Position numbers and translations under genes: made by a program
Shown here: positions 28,198 through 37,553 of the stretch, in pieces
How the letters are laid out: each line of letters begins with the position of its first letter
How positions within the stretch are numbered: position 1 is the first letter of the stretch
NCBI GenBank assembly: GCA_018644935.1
Contig: JABGPL010000018.1
Coordinates: forward strand, 1-60,540
DNA: 60,540 nucleotides
From: Calditrichota bacterium
GTDB taxonomy: Bacteria; Electryoneota; AABM5-125-24; Hatepunaeales; Hatepunaeaceae
Direction of reading: 5' to 3'
Notes under the pieces: model-generated
Seen by the model: only the letters and a program-made list of their open reading frames with translations
The model's database searches: none
Told to the model about the DNA's origin: nothing

Positions 28198-31100
28198 CTA
28201 TCTTAGCAGCGTTAATTTACGCTGAGATGTGTTTCCAGCTGATTCAAGCTTCAGCAAATATAACCCTGAGGCCAGATTACCGGCATCAAATGTGAATGAA
28301 TGGTATCCAGAAGAAAATTCACCCGAAACAATTTCGCGGACAAATCGACCATTCAAGTCCCATAAACCAAGCTTAACCTTCCCCGTTTGACTGAGGCTGA
28401 AGTTCACACTTGTGCTCGAGTTGAACGGATTCGGATATGGTTCATCTAAAGCAAATACTACGGGTGTGACACCACTCTTATTATCGACACCGAGGAATGG
28501 GTCAGGTGGATTTGTAGTGATCTTGATTGCACGACCCGATTCAATTTCAGCAATTGTTGCCGGATACCTATTAGAGTAAGTTAACTCAAGACCCCTGAAA
28601 TGATTGTAATCTTCAAATCCGACGGTGACGTAGTTCCATTCGTTTCGATTTACGTTCGTAAAATCAAGATACTGGAACACTATTTCGCCATCTCCGGTAA
28701 CTGTTTCATGCATTGCAGGATCATAAAGAATCGCCTCAAATGTCTCTGTGAAATCTCCCTGGCCGGATCGGGCAAGAGTTTCATTCCATTGAATTATGAA
28801 TCGTCCCTGCTCCTCGTCATATCTCGTATAAATATTTAATGAATCACGTTCATTATTGTCCTGCATTTCACCAACAAGGTCTTCCCACAAAGGAGCAACT
28901 AATGCAGGGGGACCGAGCGGACTCGGGATGCCCCAGTTCCGGAAATTCTCCATCCATGTCTCACCGAAACTAAACCACCCATTTGAGCAGATTGAAATCC
29001 GATCATAATCAAGACCGTAATAGGTAAATGTAAATGGAAGGTCCATTACACGTACATTGTCATCATCTAAACGGTGTAAAGCACCACCGTTTCCAACAAG
29101 TTCAATCCAGTTGAACTCAGGCACCACATCACCATATCGCTCATTGTCAATATCTTCGTATGCATAGTATCCGTACCCATCTGGGCCAAGAGGATCTTCC
29201 TCGCCTGGATCGCCTACAGTGATGTTGAAGAACAGGTGATCAATAAGACGGTCCTCTGAATCATAGAAAAATGCTCGCATTGCTACATGACGACCGGTAA
29301 CCGTTTCAGGCATAACCCGAATCTGGAAAGGATTATCTTCATTACTACCAGTTCCTCCAGTTGCGAGAGCCGGGAAATTGGCTTCACCGTCAATCATTTC
29401 AACTGAATTGTCAAATGAATATAATTCAGCCCGTAACTCCTCAACTCCAAGTGGACCACCATTTCTCACATTGATAACGAAATCATCAGTTTCGCCAGGT
29501 TCAATGATACCATTAGCGAAAGCACTTCCCTGATAGTACAGTACACCGGAAACTGTGGTTAATCTGAATTGAGCTGTCCAGGAGTTTCCACTGCCGTCTT
29601 CAATTGTCAAGTAGAACGGGAAAGGAATCCAACTCCAAACGCGAGGTTCAATAATAATTCTAAATGGATTATCCGAAACTGCTGTGCCGCCGGCTGCAAT
29701 ATCACCAAAAGATGCATCTGCTGATTCGACGGTCACCGAGTTCATTTCACTCGAAAGAGTTGCGGTAACTCCATTTGCTGCGTTTTGTCCAAAGTTTTGT
29801 AAAGTTACAGTGAATTCAACGGGAGTACCGACAACCATCCGGTCATCACCGAACTCGTTTGAGACCTCAACTCCGGCAAATCCAACCATCATTTCCGGGG
29901 CGACAATGTTTACAGTCGTCAGATAGGGTACTTTCTGGTAACCAATAACGGTTATATCAATTTCACCCTCAGCGGAAATTTGAACCGGAACATTCGCAAC
30001 GCCATTCAGGTCAGTTAACACACTGACATTGGTCTCATCATCGAACTGAACGTTAACGAGAGCATTCACGACCGGGTTTCCATTTGAGCGAACGACAACC
30101 GGGATATTTGAGTCACCTATAGAAAATTCCGCGGGATGGTTGACTTCAAGTAAATCCGGTGCATTTAGAAATAGATTAACTTCCGGATCACCAAGGATAT
30201 TATATACGTGGAAGTAAAACTCTACGTAGTTATCTGGTCCTCTAAGGTCTGGGAATCCTGCCCAAAGCTCATTTTTTGAAAACAATGTTAATGGACCAAG
30301 TACACGCTGGTGTTTATACAGAAGTGCCGTGTAGTAACCTGCAATCAGGGGGTTATTGAAAATTGTCTTAGTGTGGAGATCAGATGGGCCAAAGAATGAA
30401 AGCGCTCCAATTGGTCTATTCCTGTCTCCCAGAGCAATAACCGCTTCCCCAAAGCACGGATTTACATTGTTATTTCCAAAATCACCTGTGTTACAGACAA
30501 AGAATGTCCATACTGGTAGAAGAGGTCCATTGTCAAGTTCCACAAGATCTGGAATATGGAATTGAGGATAATGAGGACCATTAGCATCTGCCCATCCGCG
30601 GTATGCGAAAATATTCGGATGACGATTATTCAATGATTCAATGATCGGGCCGGCATCTCGAGTATCGCCCTGTTGACCACGGTAATAAAATTCCTCAACA
30701 TCCCAACCTAATCTTCGGAGGTGGTCTCCCAACCACACTGTTGTTTCAACAGGACTGATGATTGGATTTCCACCATCACTGAAATTTCCAGCGAAAAGTG
30801 TTGCGTTATTAAACCAGCTTACATAACGATCAAAGAAACGTGAATCTTCATCAGGACGGTAACTTTGTTGTTCGTGGTCAATAATTCTCTGAATTACATT
30901 CCTCGTAACAGTCGAAGATGGGGAATCAGTTGAAATTCTCCCTATGAATGCATCGGGATAATAATCATCTCCCTCGAGAAGAACATATGGGAGATCAGTA
31001 ACATCCCATTCATCATTCCTGCCAGGATTCTGAACTCGGTACGCTGGGAACCTCATGTTTGGTGCATTCACGTCACCAACAATTAGTACAAATTCTGGTG

Positions 31101-31953
31101 GGCGATCCCATGTATCATATGCTTCCTGCACATAGTCTTTAATTTCTTCAGTTGAAATTCCATCATAATAAATTGGATGTACAACTACATCAAATCCCTT
31201 GCGCTCTTTCCATTCCACTAATGGTGCAACATAGCCACCTAAAACCTCATTTGTTAAGATTAAATAGGTGCCTCTCTGTACCATACGTCCGCCAGGAATT
31301 GTCCTTGGAAGACCACCAGGATTTAAAAGTATCTCCTGGAAATAATCTTCAAACGCTTGTGACCAGTACCTCTCAGGATCTGGAGCAGGACCACACGGTT
31401 TATCATCGGGGACAAATTCGATTTCAAGAACAAGATTTTCTGCCATAGCAATACTATGATTTTCAGCATCATACCTTGCCGGTCTGATAACAACTGGAAC
31501 GACACGAAGCCATCTGATCCAGATTGGGTCCCCAACTTCAATCATTTGCAGTTCTGGACTTTCCGAAATTTCTCGGATTCTTCTGCGGTTGTCATCTCGC
31601 GGTAGAACCGGTTCTACATCATAATCAACATCAGCTTGACGAACTATCTTAGCAACTGCAGTGTAGCCAGGTCGAACCGATACCATTCTGGTAATAGCTG
31701 GTAGAGCTTTGCCTTCCTGAGTGGAATATGTTACACAACCGGGCAATGCGAGTTTAAGTTGATCACCTAATTCATCGTTCTCCATCCGCAATTCACCGGA
31801 TGGGAAGTTGATCTCAACCTGAAAAACATTTGCGTTTTCGATTATGTTGGTTAAAGTAACGGGTGCTTCTTGATCATTGTTTATTGTACTGGCAAAACCC
31901 ATCTGAGCCAAACCAATAAAAATGGCTAAGGCGAGAATTAGAAGTTTTCTCAT
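28198..31953 (-). CDS. Gingipain-like family C25 peptidase, copy B, with altered catalytic His
   Basis: The protein has 1251 residues from ATG 31953 (GGAG upstream; a start 25 codons earlier precedes the signal peptide and is rejected). Signal peptide 1-21 is followed by a propeptide-like region (residues 25-200). The C25 caspase-like domain (about 225-590) has FVLIVGDVNAP, then YYPDAFIGRIS and FFVCNTGDFGNNNVNPCFGEA. The nucleophile is likely Cys487. Where gingipains have the catalytic His in GHG, this protein has YRGWADANGPH, so Trp454 replaces it, 33 residues before the Cys, while His461 follows seven residues later. Ig- and CARDB-like repeats (600-900), another beta domain and a T9SS sorting domain (PYPNPFNSSTSVNF, ending RKLTLLR) complete it. 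It is an exported Cys peptidase or a pseudopeptidase, with a close tandem paralogue upstream. Confidence 0.88.
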   Translation of the reverse strand: MRKLLILALAIFIGLAQMGFASTINNDQEAPVTLTNIIENANVFQVEINFPSGELRMENDELGDQLKLALPGCVTYSTQEGKALPAITRMVSVRPGYTAVAKIVRQADVDYDVEPVLPRDDNRRRIREISESPELQMIEVGDPIWIRWLRVVPVVIRPARYDAENHSIAMAENLVLEIEFVPDDKPCGPAPDPERYWSQAFEDYFQEILLNPGGLPRTIPGGRMVQRGTYLILTNEVLGGYVAPLVEWKERKGFDVVVHPIYYDGISTEEIKDYVQEAYDTWDRPPEFVLIVGDVNAPNMRFPAYRVQNPGRNDEWDVTDLPYVLLEGDDYYPDAFIGRISTDSPSSTVTRNVIQRIIDHEQQSYRPDEDSRFFDRYVSWFNNATLFAGNFSDGGNPIISPVETTVWLGDHLRRLGWDVEEFYYRGQQGDTRDAGPIIESLNNRHPNIFAYRGWADANGPHYPQFHIPDLVELDNGPLLPVWTFFVCNTGDFGNNNVNPCFGEAVIALGDRNRPIGALSFFGPSDLHTKTIFNNPLIAGYYTALLYKHQRVLGPLTLFSKNELWAGFPDLRGPDNYVEFYFHVYNILGDPEVNLFLNAPDLLEVNHPAEFSIGDSNIPVVVRSNGNPVVNALVNVQFDDETNVSVLTDLNGVANVPVQISAEGEIDITVIGYQKVPYLTTVNIVAPEMMVGFAGVEVSNEFGDDRMVVGTPVEFTVTLQNFGQNAANGVTATLSSEMNSVTVESADASFGDIAAGGTAVSDNPFRIIIEPRVWSWIPFPFYLTIEDGSGNSWTAQFRLTTVSGVLYYQGSAFANGIIEPGETDDFVINVRNGGPLGVEELRAELYSFDNSVEMIDGEANFPALATGGTGSNEDNPFQIRVMPETVTGRHVAMRAFFYDSEDRLIDHLFFNITVGDPGEEDPLGPDGYGYYAYEDIDNERYGDVVPEFNWIELVGNGGALHRLDDDNVRVMDLPFTFTYYGLDYDRISICSNGWFSFGETWMENFRNWGIPSPLGPPALVAPLWEDLVGEMQDNNERDSLNIYTRYDEEQGRFIIQWNETLARSGQGDFTETFEAILYDPAMHETVTGDGEIVFQYLDFTNVNRNEWNYVTVGFEDYNHFRGLELTYSNRYPATIAEIESGRAIKITTNPPDPFLGVDNKSGVTPVVFALDEPYPNPFNSSTSVNFSLSQTGKVKLGLWDLNGRFVREIVSGEFSSGYHSFTFDAGNLASGLYLLKLESAGNTSQRKLTLLR

Positions 31954-32100
31954 CTCAATTTCTCCTGTTTCTGGCGTGTGTTCCGAATGCGAGCTGCAGA
32001 GCTCGCCAGAAGGAAAATCCGGTGACATCTATCAATGTATTCAGTGCCTTGAATTCCCCTTTCTACCTTATGAACTGAACGGCGAACAGCCGTGACCAGT
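31954..32100 (-). promoter_or_regulatory. Conserved structured 5' leader of C25 peptidase copy B
   Basis: Reading toward the gene, the leader holds GGCTGTTCGCC (32091-32081), GGTAGAAAGGGG (32067-32056), TTCAAG, TTTTCCTTCTGGCGAGCT, AGCTCGC and CGCCAGAAA, then the ribosome binding site. The same blocks recur in the same order before copy A. CTGGCG (32009-32004) can pair with CGCCAG (31976-31971). Overlapping GCGAGCT (32006-32000) can pair with AGCTCGC (31995-31989). The two stems share bases 32004-32006 and exclude each other, as in a riboswitch or attenuator. I do not recognise a known family. Confidence 0.6.
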
Positions 32101-32131
32101 ATTTAAAAAAGACGTTTCCTATCGAACATTT

Positions 32132-32160
32132 AAAGTACGTAACTAATGTAATGATGTCAA
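32132..32160 (-). promoter_or_regulatory. Sigma-70 type promoter of C25 peptidase copy B
   Basis: On the minus strand there is TTGACA (32160-32155), a 17-base spacer, and TACTTT (32137-32132). Transcription from here would include the whole conserved leader. Confidence 0.5.
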
Positions 32161-32506
32161 GTAACTACCAATAAACCCACCATTCACAGCCCCAAACCTC
32201 ATTACTTGACAAAATTGCAAACTCCAATCATTTGAATGGAAACAGCTCATGACACCAACTGACAAGTCGAATAACTCAATTTCTTGAACAGAAGATGACA
32301 ATAATTAACTCCGTTTAACCATCCAACAATCGGTCATGTTTCATTCTTTAAAATCATTTTATTGTATGATCTTATATATGTATTACGTGTTTAATCGCAA
32401 GAATAACAGAAAATTACTATGGATAATTAATTGTTACAACTTACAATAATTCTCAAAGTGCAAGTCAGAAAATCATCTGATTTGTGAGTGAGTAGGTTGT
32501 ACAAAG
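32161..32506. other. Gap without recognisable genes between the two C25 peptidase genes
   Basis: This AT-rich stretch lies between the copy B promoter and the copy A terminator. I see no coding sequence, RNA gene or repeat in it. Confidence 0.6.
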
Positions 32507-32535
32507 GGGGGGAACTCCACACAGGAGTTCCCCCC
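32507..32535 (-). terminator. Terminator of C25 peptidase copy A
   Basis: GGGGGGAACTCC and GGAGTTCCCCCC form a twelve-base perfect stem with an ACACA loop, 12 bases beyond the stop. The minus strand then has only a short TTTGT. Confidence 0.7.
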
Positions 32536-32547
32536 GGGATTGGGATT

Positions 32548-35500
32548 TTATCTAATGAGGAGTAACTTGCGAAATGCAGATTTGTTTTGGGTTTCGATCC
32601 CAACCAGGTATATCCCTGAAGATAGAGAATGCGAATTGAAAATGACCGAGTGATTACCAGCTGAATACTGATCCTCTGCAATCTCTTGAATGAACCGTCC
32701 ATTGATATCCATTAGACTGATTCGGGTCTGGGTGGTTTGAGGTAAACTAAAGCTTAGAACTGTACTTGAGTTAAACGGGTTTGGGTATGGCTCGTTTAAA
32801 GCGAATATTGTTGGCAAGCTGTTTTGCTCATTATCAGAACTAAGAAATGGATCTGGTGGTCGAGTAGTGATCCTGATTGCTCTTCCAGGCTCAAAGGCTG
32901 AAATTACTTCTGGACGACGGTTCGAGAAAGTGAATTCCAGACCTCGGTAATGGTTATAATCTTCAAATCCGATTGTGGCATAATTGCCCTCACCCCTGTC
33001 GACTATCTCAATATCACGATATTGAAAAACTATCTCGCCATCGCCTGTGGGAGTTTCGTGAATTTCGGGATTATATAATATTACCTGGAATGTCTCTGTG
33101 AAATCTTCCGCACTATTCACAGCAATCACCTCATTCCACGCAATGATATATCGTCCTTCGTCCGGATCAAATCTTGTCAGGATTGATAGTGGTTCACGCC
33201 CACCATCCTGCATTTTTCCGTAGAGGTCATCCCAGTAAGGTGCAACTAATGCATGAGGACCCAGTGGTGATGGAATTCCCCAGTTTCGGAAATTGTACAT
33301 CCATGTTTCCCCGAAACTAAACCAGCCATTTGAACAGATCGATATTTGATCATACTCTCGTCCGTAGTATTTAAAGGTGAATGGTAAATCTGTAACAAAA
33401 ACCGAATCATCGCTCAACGGGTGCAGCGTTCCACCATTTTCATCAAGTTCTATCCAATCATACTCCGGAAGGACATCTCCATATCTCTCATCATCAATAT
33501 TTTCATACGCATAGTAACCATAACCATCCGGTCCCAATGGATCTTCCGGTCCAGGGTCTCCAACTGTGAAGTTAAAGAAAAGCCTATCGACCAGCCGATC
33601 TTGAGAATCATAAAGACTTGCTCGCATTGCTACATTTCGACCTGTTGCGGTCTCAGGTCTTACACGAATTTGAAATGGGTCATCTGAATTATCTGTTCTG
33701 ACACCGCTATCCAACGCAGGAAATGAAGCTTCCCCAACAATCATCTCCACTGATTCGTCGAATGAGTACAATTCAGCTCGCAATCTCTCGACTCCAAGTG
33801 GTCCCTGATTCCTGATAGTCAGAACAAGATTGTCCGTCTCGCCCGGTTGTATAATTCCATTATCAAAGTCACACTCACAGAATTGTATTACTCCTGAAAC
33901 GGATGACACTCTGAATTGTGCAGTCCAGTTGTTTCCATCGGCATCCTCAATATGGAGGTAAAACGGAAATGGAATCCAACTCCAGACACGCGGTTCAATT
34001 TCAAATCTGAATTGCTCATCAGCTACTGCTGTTTCTCCAGCTTCAATATCACCATAATCTGCCTCTGCGACTTCAAATGACACAGAATTGAACTCGCAGG
34101 ACAGCCGAGCTGATACATCATTAACCACAGTTTGCCCAAAATTACGCAGCGAAACCATGAACTCAACAGGAGTACCGGCAACCATACGATCATCACCAAA
34201 TTCATTTGTGATTTCAACACCTGCAAATCCAATCAGAGTTTCCGGAGCAATCACCTCAATTGTAGTTAGATAGGGAACCAGTTGAAAACCGATTACTGTG
34301 ATCTGCAATTCGCCTCTGGAATTCAGGTTTACCGGCACATTTGCTATACCTCTATGATCCGTTAAAACACTAATATCTGTCTCCCCCTCCTTTTTCACGT
34401 TTATCAATGCGTTGACAATCGGATCTCCCTCTGAAAAAACAGTTATCGGCAAGTTTGTGTCACCTGTAAATAATTCTTCCGGATGGCTGACATCTGGCAA
34501 TTCCGGACAATCGAAGAAGAGGTTAATTTCAGGATCTCCGAGAATGTTATAAATGTGGTAATAGAATTCCACCACGTTTCCAGGCTCTCTCCTGCCCGGA
34601 AATCCTCGCCATAACTCCATCTTTGACAACAATGTCAGAGGTCCCAACACTCTCTGTTTTTTAAACATCAATCCAGAGTAATATCCGGCAAACATCGGAT
34701 TGTTATATCTTGTTTTAGTGTATAGATCGGAAGGACCAAAAAATGCAACTCCACCAGCTGAATCTCGGCGATCACCCAGAGCTATGAAACCTTCTCCGAA
34801 ACAAGGATTAACATTGGAATTCCCAAAGTCGCCCGTATTACAGACAAAAAAGGTAGTAACGGGCAGCAAAGGTCCGTTGTCGAGATCATTAAGGTCTGAC
34901 AGGTGAAATTGAGGAAAATGAGCACCATTTGCGTCTCCCCATCCACGATACGAAAAAATATTCGGAGACCTGTTGTTGAGTGATTCAATAATCGGTCGGG
35001 CATCATGCGGATCATCAAAATGTCCGAGAAAATAAAACTCCTCGACATCCCAGTTTATTTCTCGAAGACGCTCACCTAGCCATCTGGAAACATTCACTGG
35101 ACTCATCATCCGCATCCCACCATCGGCGAAATTTCCAGCGAAAATTGTCGCGTTGTTAAAACAATTCATATAGTTTTCATATTGTCGCGACCCAATTTCC
35201 GGACGGTATGTCTGTTGCTCGTAATCGATGATTCGCTGAATGACGTTTCTAGTTACTCCTGAAGTCGGAGAGTCTGTTGAAATTCTTCCGATGAATGCAT
35301 CTGGGAAGTAATCATTTCCTTGGAGCAGCACGTATGGCAAGTCGGTAACGTCCCTCTCATCAAGGCGATCGGGATTTTGATACCTGTAAGCGGGAAACCG
35401 GATGTTTGCAGCATTTACATCTCCTATAATTAAAACAAATTCAGGAGGCCGCTCCCAATTGTCGTACGCATCCTGTATATAGTCTTTAACTTCATCCGTA

Positions 35501-36294
35501 GTAATGCCATGACGATAGATTGGATTTACAACTACATTAAAACCTTTACGCTGTTTCCATTCTACCAGATCTGCAGTATACTGAGCCAGATGCTCGTCAG
35601 TGATGATTATATATGAACCTCGCTGAACAATTCTACCTCCGGGCAATGTTCGCGGCAAATCTCGAGGATTGAGGAGGATCGCGCGAAACATTTCTTCAAA
35701 TGCCTGAGAATAATATCTCTCTGGATCTGGAACATAGGTACACGGTTCATCATCGGGGAGGAATTCAATTTCTACGATCATTCTCTCAGTAGCAGAAATT
35801 GTGTGATTCTGAGAATTATATTGAGCGGGGCGGATAACAATCGGAACTGCCCGGAGCCATCTAATCCAAATGGGATCACCGACTTCTAACATTGGGGTTT
35901 GTTCAATTTCTCTGATACTTCTCGAATACTCATCTTTTGGTAATACAGATGAAGCGTCAAAGATCTCTTCCTCCCGGCTGATTATTTGTGCGACCGCGCG
36001 GTAACCGGGGGGAACGGCAATTAATCGTGTAAAAACCGGCAGGGCTGGACCAGCGCTTTCAAATTCAGCGATACTACCTGAAGTGTTGAACCAGAGCCGA
36101 CTTTCCGACTCCGTTTCTTTTATTAATGTGAGGATACCTCTGGGAAAGTTAAGTTCAATTTGAAATCCGTTTGGGTTATCGATGTAATTAATTAATGAAA
36201 GCGGTGCTGTTTCTGTTGTGAATGCGAGCGATGTGCCATAAAACATGCAGCATCCGACACAGACCAACAAAATGATAAGAAGATTTTTTCTCAT
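32548..36294 (-). CDS. Gingipain-like family C25 peptidase, copy A, with altered catalytic His
   Basis: The protein has 1248 residues, with a start behind GGAG. Signal peptide 1-24 is followed by a propeptide-like region. The C25 domain (about 220-590) has FVLIIGDVNAANIRFPAY, then YFPDAFIGRIST and FFVCNTGDFGNSNVNPCFGE. The nucleophile is Cys485. Trp452 in YRGWGDANGAH occupies the position of the gingipain His, 33 residues before the Cys, and His459 is shared with copy B. Downstream are a transthyretin-like domain, a CARDB-like repeat region, a WSFGET-type beta domain with NIDDERYGDVLPEYDW, and a T9SS sorting domain (PYPNPFNSSTVLSF, ending RKLLLIR). The two copies match along their whole length, so they arose by tandem duplication. 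It is exported and probably proteolytic or binding. Confidence 0.88.
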   Translation of the reverse strand: MRKNLLIILLVCVGCCMFYGTSLAFTTETAPLSLINYIDNPNGFQIELNFPRGILTLIKETESESRLWFNTSGSIAEFESAGPALPVFTRLIAVPPGYRAVAQIISREEEIFDASSVLPKDEYSRSIREIEQTPMLEVGDPIWIRWLRAVPIVIRPAQYNSQNHTISATERMIVEIEFLPDDEPCTYVPDPERYYSQAFEEMFRAILLNPRDLPRTLPGGRIVQRGSYIIITDEHLAQYTADLVEWKQRKGFNVVVNPIYRHGITTDEVKDYIQDAYDNWERPPEFVLIIGDVNAANIRFPAYRYQNPDRLDERDVTDLPYVLLQGNDYFPDAFIGRISTDSPTSGVTRNVIQRIIDYEQQTYRPEIGSRQYENYMNCFNNATIFAGNFADGGMRMMSPVNVSRWLGERLREINWDVEEFYFLGHFDDPHDARPIIESLNNRSPNIFSYRGWGDANGAHFPQFHLSDLNDLDNGPLLPVTTFFVCNTGDFGNSNVNPCFGEGFIALGDRRDSAGGVAFFGPSDLYTKTRYNNPMFAGYYSGLMFKKQRVLGPLTLLSKMELWRGFPGRREPGNVVEFYYHIYNILGDPEINLFFDCPELPDVSHPEELFTGDTNLPITVFSEGDPIVNALINVKKEGETDISVLTDHRGIANVPVNLNSRGELQITVIGFQLVPYLTTIEVIAPETLIGFAGVEITNEFGDDRMVAGTPVEFMVSLRNFGQTVVNDVSARLSCEFNSVSFEVAEADYGDIEAGETAVADEQFRFEIEPRVWSWIPFPFYLHIEDADGNNWTAQFRVSSVSGVIQFCECDFDNGIIQPGETDNLVLTIRNQGPLGVERLRAELYSFDESVEMIVGEASFPALDSGVRTDNSDDPFQIRVRPETATGRNVAMRASLYDSQDRLVDRLFFNFTVGDPGPEDPLGPDGYGYYAYENIDDERYGDVLPEYDWIELDENGGTLHPLSDDSVFVTDLPFTFKYYGREYDQISICSNGWFSFGETWMYNFRNWGIPSPLGPHALVAPYWDDLYGKMQDGGREPLSILTRFDPDEGRYIIAWNEVIAVNSAEDFTETFQVILYNPEIHETPTGDGEIVFQYRDIEIVDRGEGNYATIGFEDYNHYRGLEFTFSNRRPEVISAFEPGRAIRITTRPPDPFLSSDNEQNSLPTIFALNEPYPNPFNSSTVLSFSLPQTTQTRISLMDINGRFIQEIAEDQYSAGNHSVIFNSHSLSSGIYLVGIETQNKSAFRKLLLIR

Positions 36295-36430
36295 CTCGAT
36301 TTCTCCGTTTTCTGGCGTGAATTAGATGTGCGAGCTAAAAAGGCTCGCCAGAAGGAAAACTCTATGATAAATTTCAAAGCTCTAAGCTTGAAATCCTCTT
36401 ACTACCCTGAAGAATAAGACTGAGGCTAGC
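36295..36430 (-). promoter_or_regulatory. Conserved structured 5' leader of C25 peptidase copy A
   Basis: Reading toward the gene, this leader holds GGCTGCTAGCC, CAGT, GGGTAGTAAGAGG, TTTCAAG, TTTTCCTTCTGGCGAGC, GCTCGC and CGCCAGAAAA, matching the copy B leader block by block. CTGGCG (36351-36346) pairs with CGCCAG (36317-36312). GCGAGC (36348-36343) pairs with GCTCGC (36335-36330). The stems share 36346-36348. The loop and spacer sequences differ from copy B while the pairing arms are kept, which points to selection on structure or a fairly recent duplication. Confidence 0.6.
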
Positions 36431-36463
36431 AGCCTTGTTCAATTGTCTAAAGAACTTATACAT

Positions 36464-36492
36464 AAATTACACAACTTTTCCCTGATTGTCAA
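36464..36492 (-). promoter_or_regulatory. Sigma-70 type promoter of C25 peptidase copy A
   Basis: On the minus strand there is TTGACA (36492-36487), a 17-base spacer, and TAATTT (36469-36464). The geometry equals that of the copy B promoter. A TATAAG a few bases further on is an alternative -10. Confidence 0.45.
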
Positions 36493-36512
36493 CAATAAAC
36501 CTCTGACACATA

Positions 36513-36581
36513 CTGCCAGAGTGCCCCAGTCATCTGCCATATTGACACACCATTTTGCTTCAAACCCTGCCATCTCTGCCA
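36513..36581 (+). promoter_or_regulatory. Four CTGCCA boxes, possible enhancer sites for the sigma-54 promoter
   Basis: CTGCCA occurs at 36513, 36534, 36567 and 36576, three of them followed by T. They lie about 80 to 148 bases upstream of the predicted sigma-54 start site, the usual range for bacterial enhancer-binding proteins. They could equally serve the divergent peptidase promoter. No activator gene is in the window. Confidence 0.35.
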
Positions 36582-36633
36582 TACCACATTCCTTCCTTTA
36601 CTTATCCTTTTAATTTACAATTACTTGATAAAC

Positions 36634-36651
36634 TTGGCACGTTGGTTGCAT
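36634..36651 (+). promoter_or_regulatory. Sigma-54 promoter of the first small heat-shock protein gene
   Basis: TTGGCACGTTGGTTGCAT matches the -24/-12 consensus (TGGCAC, five bases, TTGCA/T) with the invariant GG and GC correctly spaced. Transcription would begin near 36661, about 85 bases before the ATG. Confidence 0.8.
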
Positions 36652-36744
36652 TATAGAAAGACAAATACGAAAACGTAATTGTTTCAAACAATTCGCTGCT
36701 TATTGTTTCTTTTTAGCAACAACACATACACGGAGGATTTACAA

Positions 36745-37197
36745 ATGACATTAGTACGCATGCAACCATCACGCAGGAGACACTCAGTTAATCCTGCTCA
36801 TTTTTTTCATCACAACATGAACAACCTTTTCGGTAATTGCATAAACTCTGAAGAGGAAACTGAATCCAGATGGGCTCCGAGAGTTGACATTATCGAATTG
36901 GAAGACAACTTTGAGGTTTCAGCAGAACTTCCCGGAATAAGTAAAGAAGACGTTAAACTCGAACTTAACGAAAACGTACTCACAATTTCAGGTGAGAAAA
37001 ATCACGAAAATGAAGGTTCAGATCGCAACATTCATTTCACGGAAAGATCTTACGGAAGTTTTACAAGATCCTTTCGGATTCCTAAACAAATTGATGCTGG
37101 AAACATAGTCGCTGAATTTGAAAACGGAATTCTGAAAGTTAGTTTACCAAAAAGCGAAGCGGCAAAGCCGACATTGATTGACATTAAGATGCACTAA
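36745..37197 (+). CDS. Small heat-shock protein, Hsp20/alpha-crystallin family
   Basis: The protein has 150 residues from ATG 36745, which has CGGAGGA nine bases upstream. An open frame extends 22 codons further up but has no ribosome binding site and would precede the promoter-derived leader. The alpha-crystallin domain begins at PRVDIIELEDNFEVSAELPG and ends at ENGILKVSLPK. The C-terminal tail is short (SEAAKPTLIDIKMH) and lacks a clear I-x-I/V anchor except IDI. It acts as an ATP-independent holdase. Expression probably depends on sigma-54 and is therefore separate from the second copy, and a strong terminator follows. Confidence 0.9.
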   Translation: MTLVRMQPSRRRHSVNPAHFFHHNMNNLFGNCINSEEETESRWAPRVDIIELEDNFEVSAELPGISKEDVKLELNENVLTISGEKNHENEGSDRNIHFTERSYGSFTRSFRIPKQIDAGNIVAEFENGILKVSLPKSEAAKPTLIDIKMH

Positions 37198-37271
37198 CGC
37201 ATCGCATGTAACTTGGAAAAGTATACTGGCATAAATACTCCACTCAAGAAAACTAGAAATTCGCTAATTAT

Positions 37272-37303
37272 GAGGCATCGTCAAATTCGGTTGACGATGC
37301 CTC
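37272..37303 (+). terminator. Rho-independent terminator after the first small heat-shock gene
   Basis: GAGGCATCGTCAA and TTGACGATGCCTC form a 13-base perfect stem with loop ATTCGG, followed by TTCTTTTGTTT. It separates this gene from the second heat-shock gene and lon. The gap 37198-37553 holds only this terminator and the following promoter. Confidence 0.9.
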
Positions 37304-37463
37304 TTCTTTTGTTTGATTGAGCCGATCTCGAACTAAATAGAAGGATTGTCATTCATAAACCTATTAGTGAATATTTCAAATGACAATTACTAACCCGAGT
37401 ACCACCACATTGTCCATGAATTTCAGGTTGCTGGGATTAGGGGAAAAAATTAGTATTGATAAA

Positions 37464-37493
37464 TTGACTTAATTAACGCTTGAACCGTATATT
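37464..37493 (+). promoter_or_regulatory. Sigma-70 type promoter of the Hsp20-lon unit
   Basis: TTGACT (37464-37469), an 18-base spacer and TATATT (37488-37493) lie 60 bases before the ATG. No CIRCE or clear sigma-32 element is visible. Confidence 0.5.
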
Positions 37494-37553
37494 ACGATGT
37501 GAAGTTCCTTTTGAAATTGGTGTCCGATTAATTCAAGACATACCGGAGGGAAG

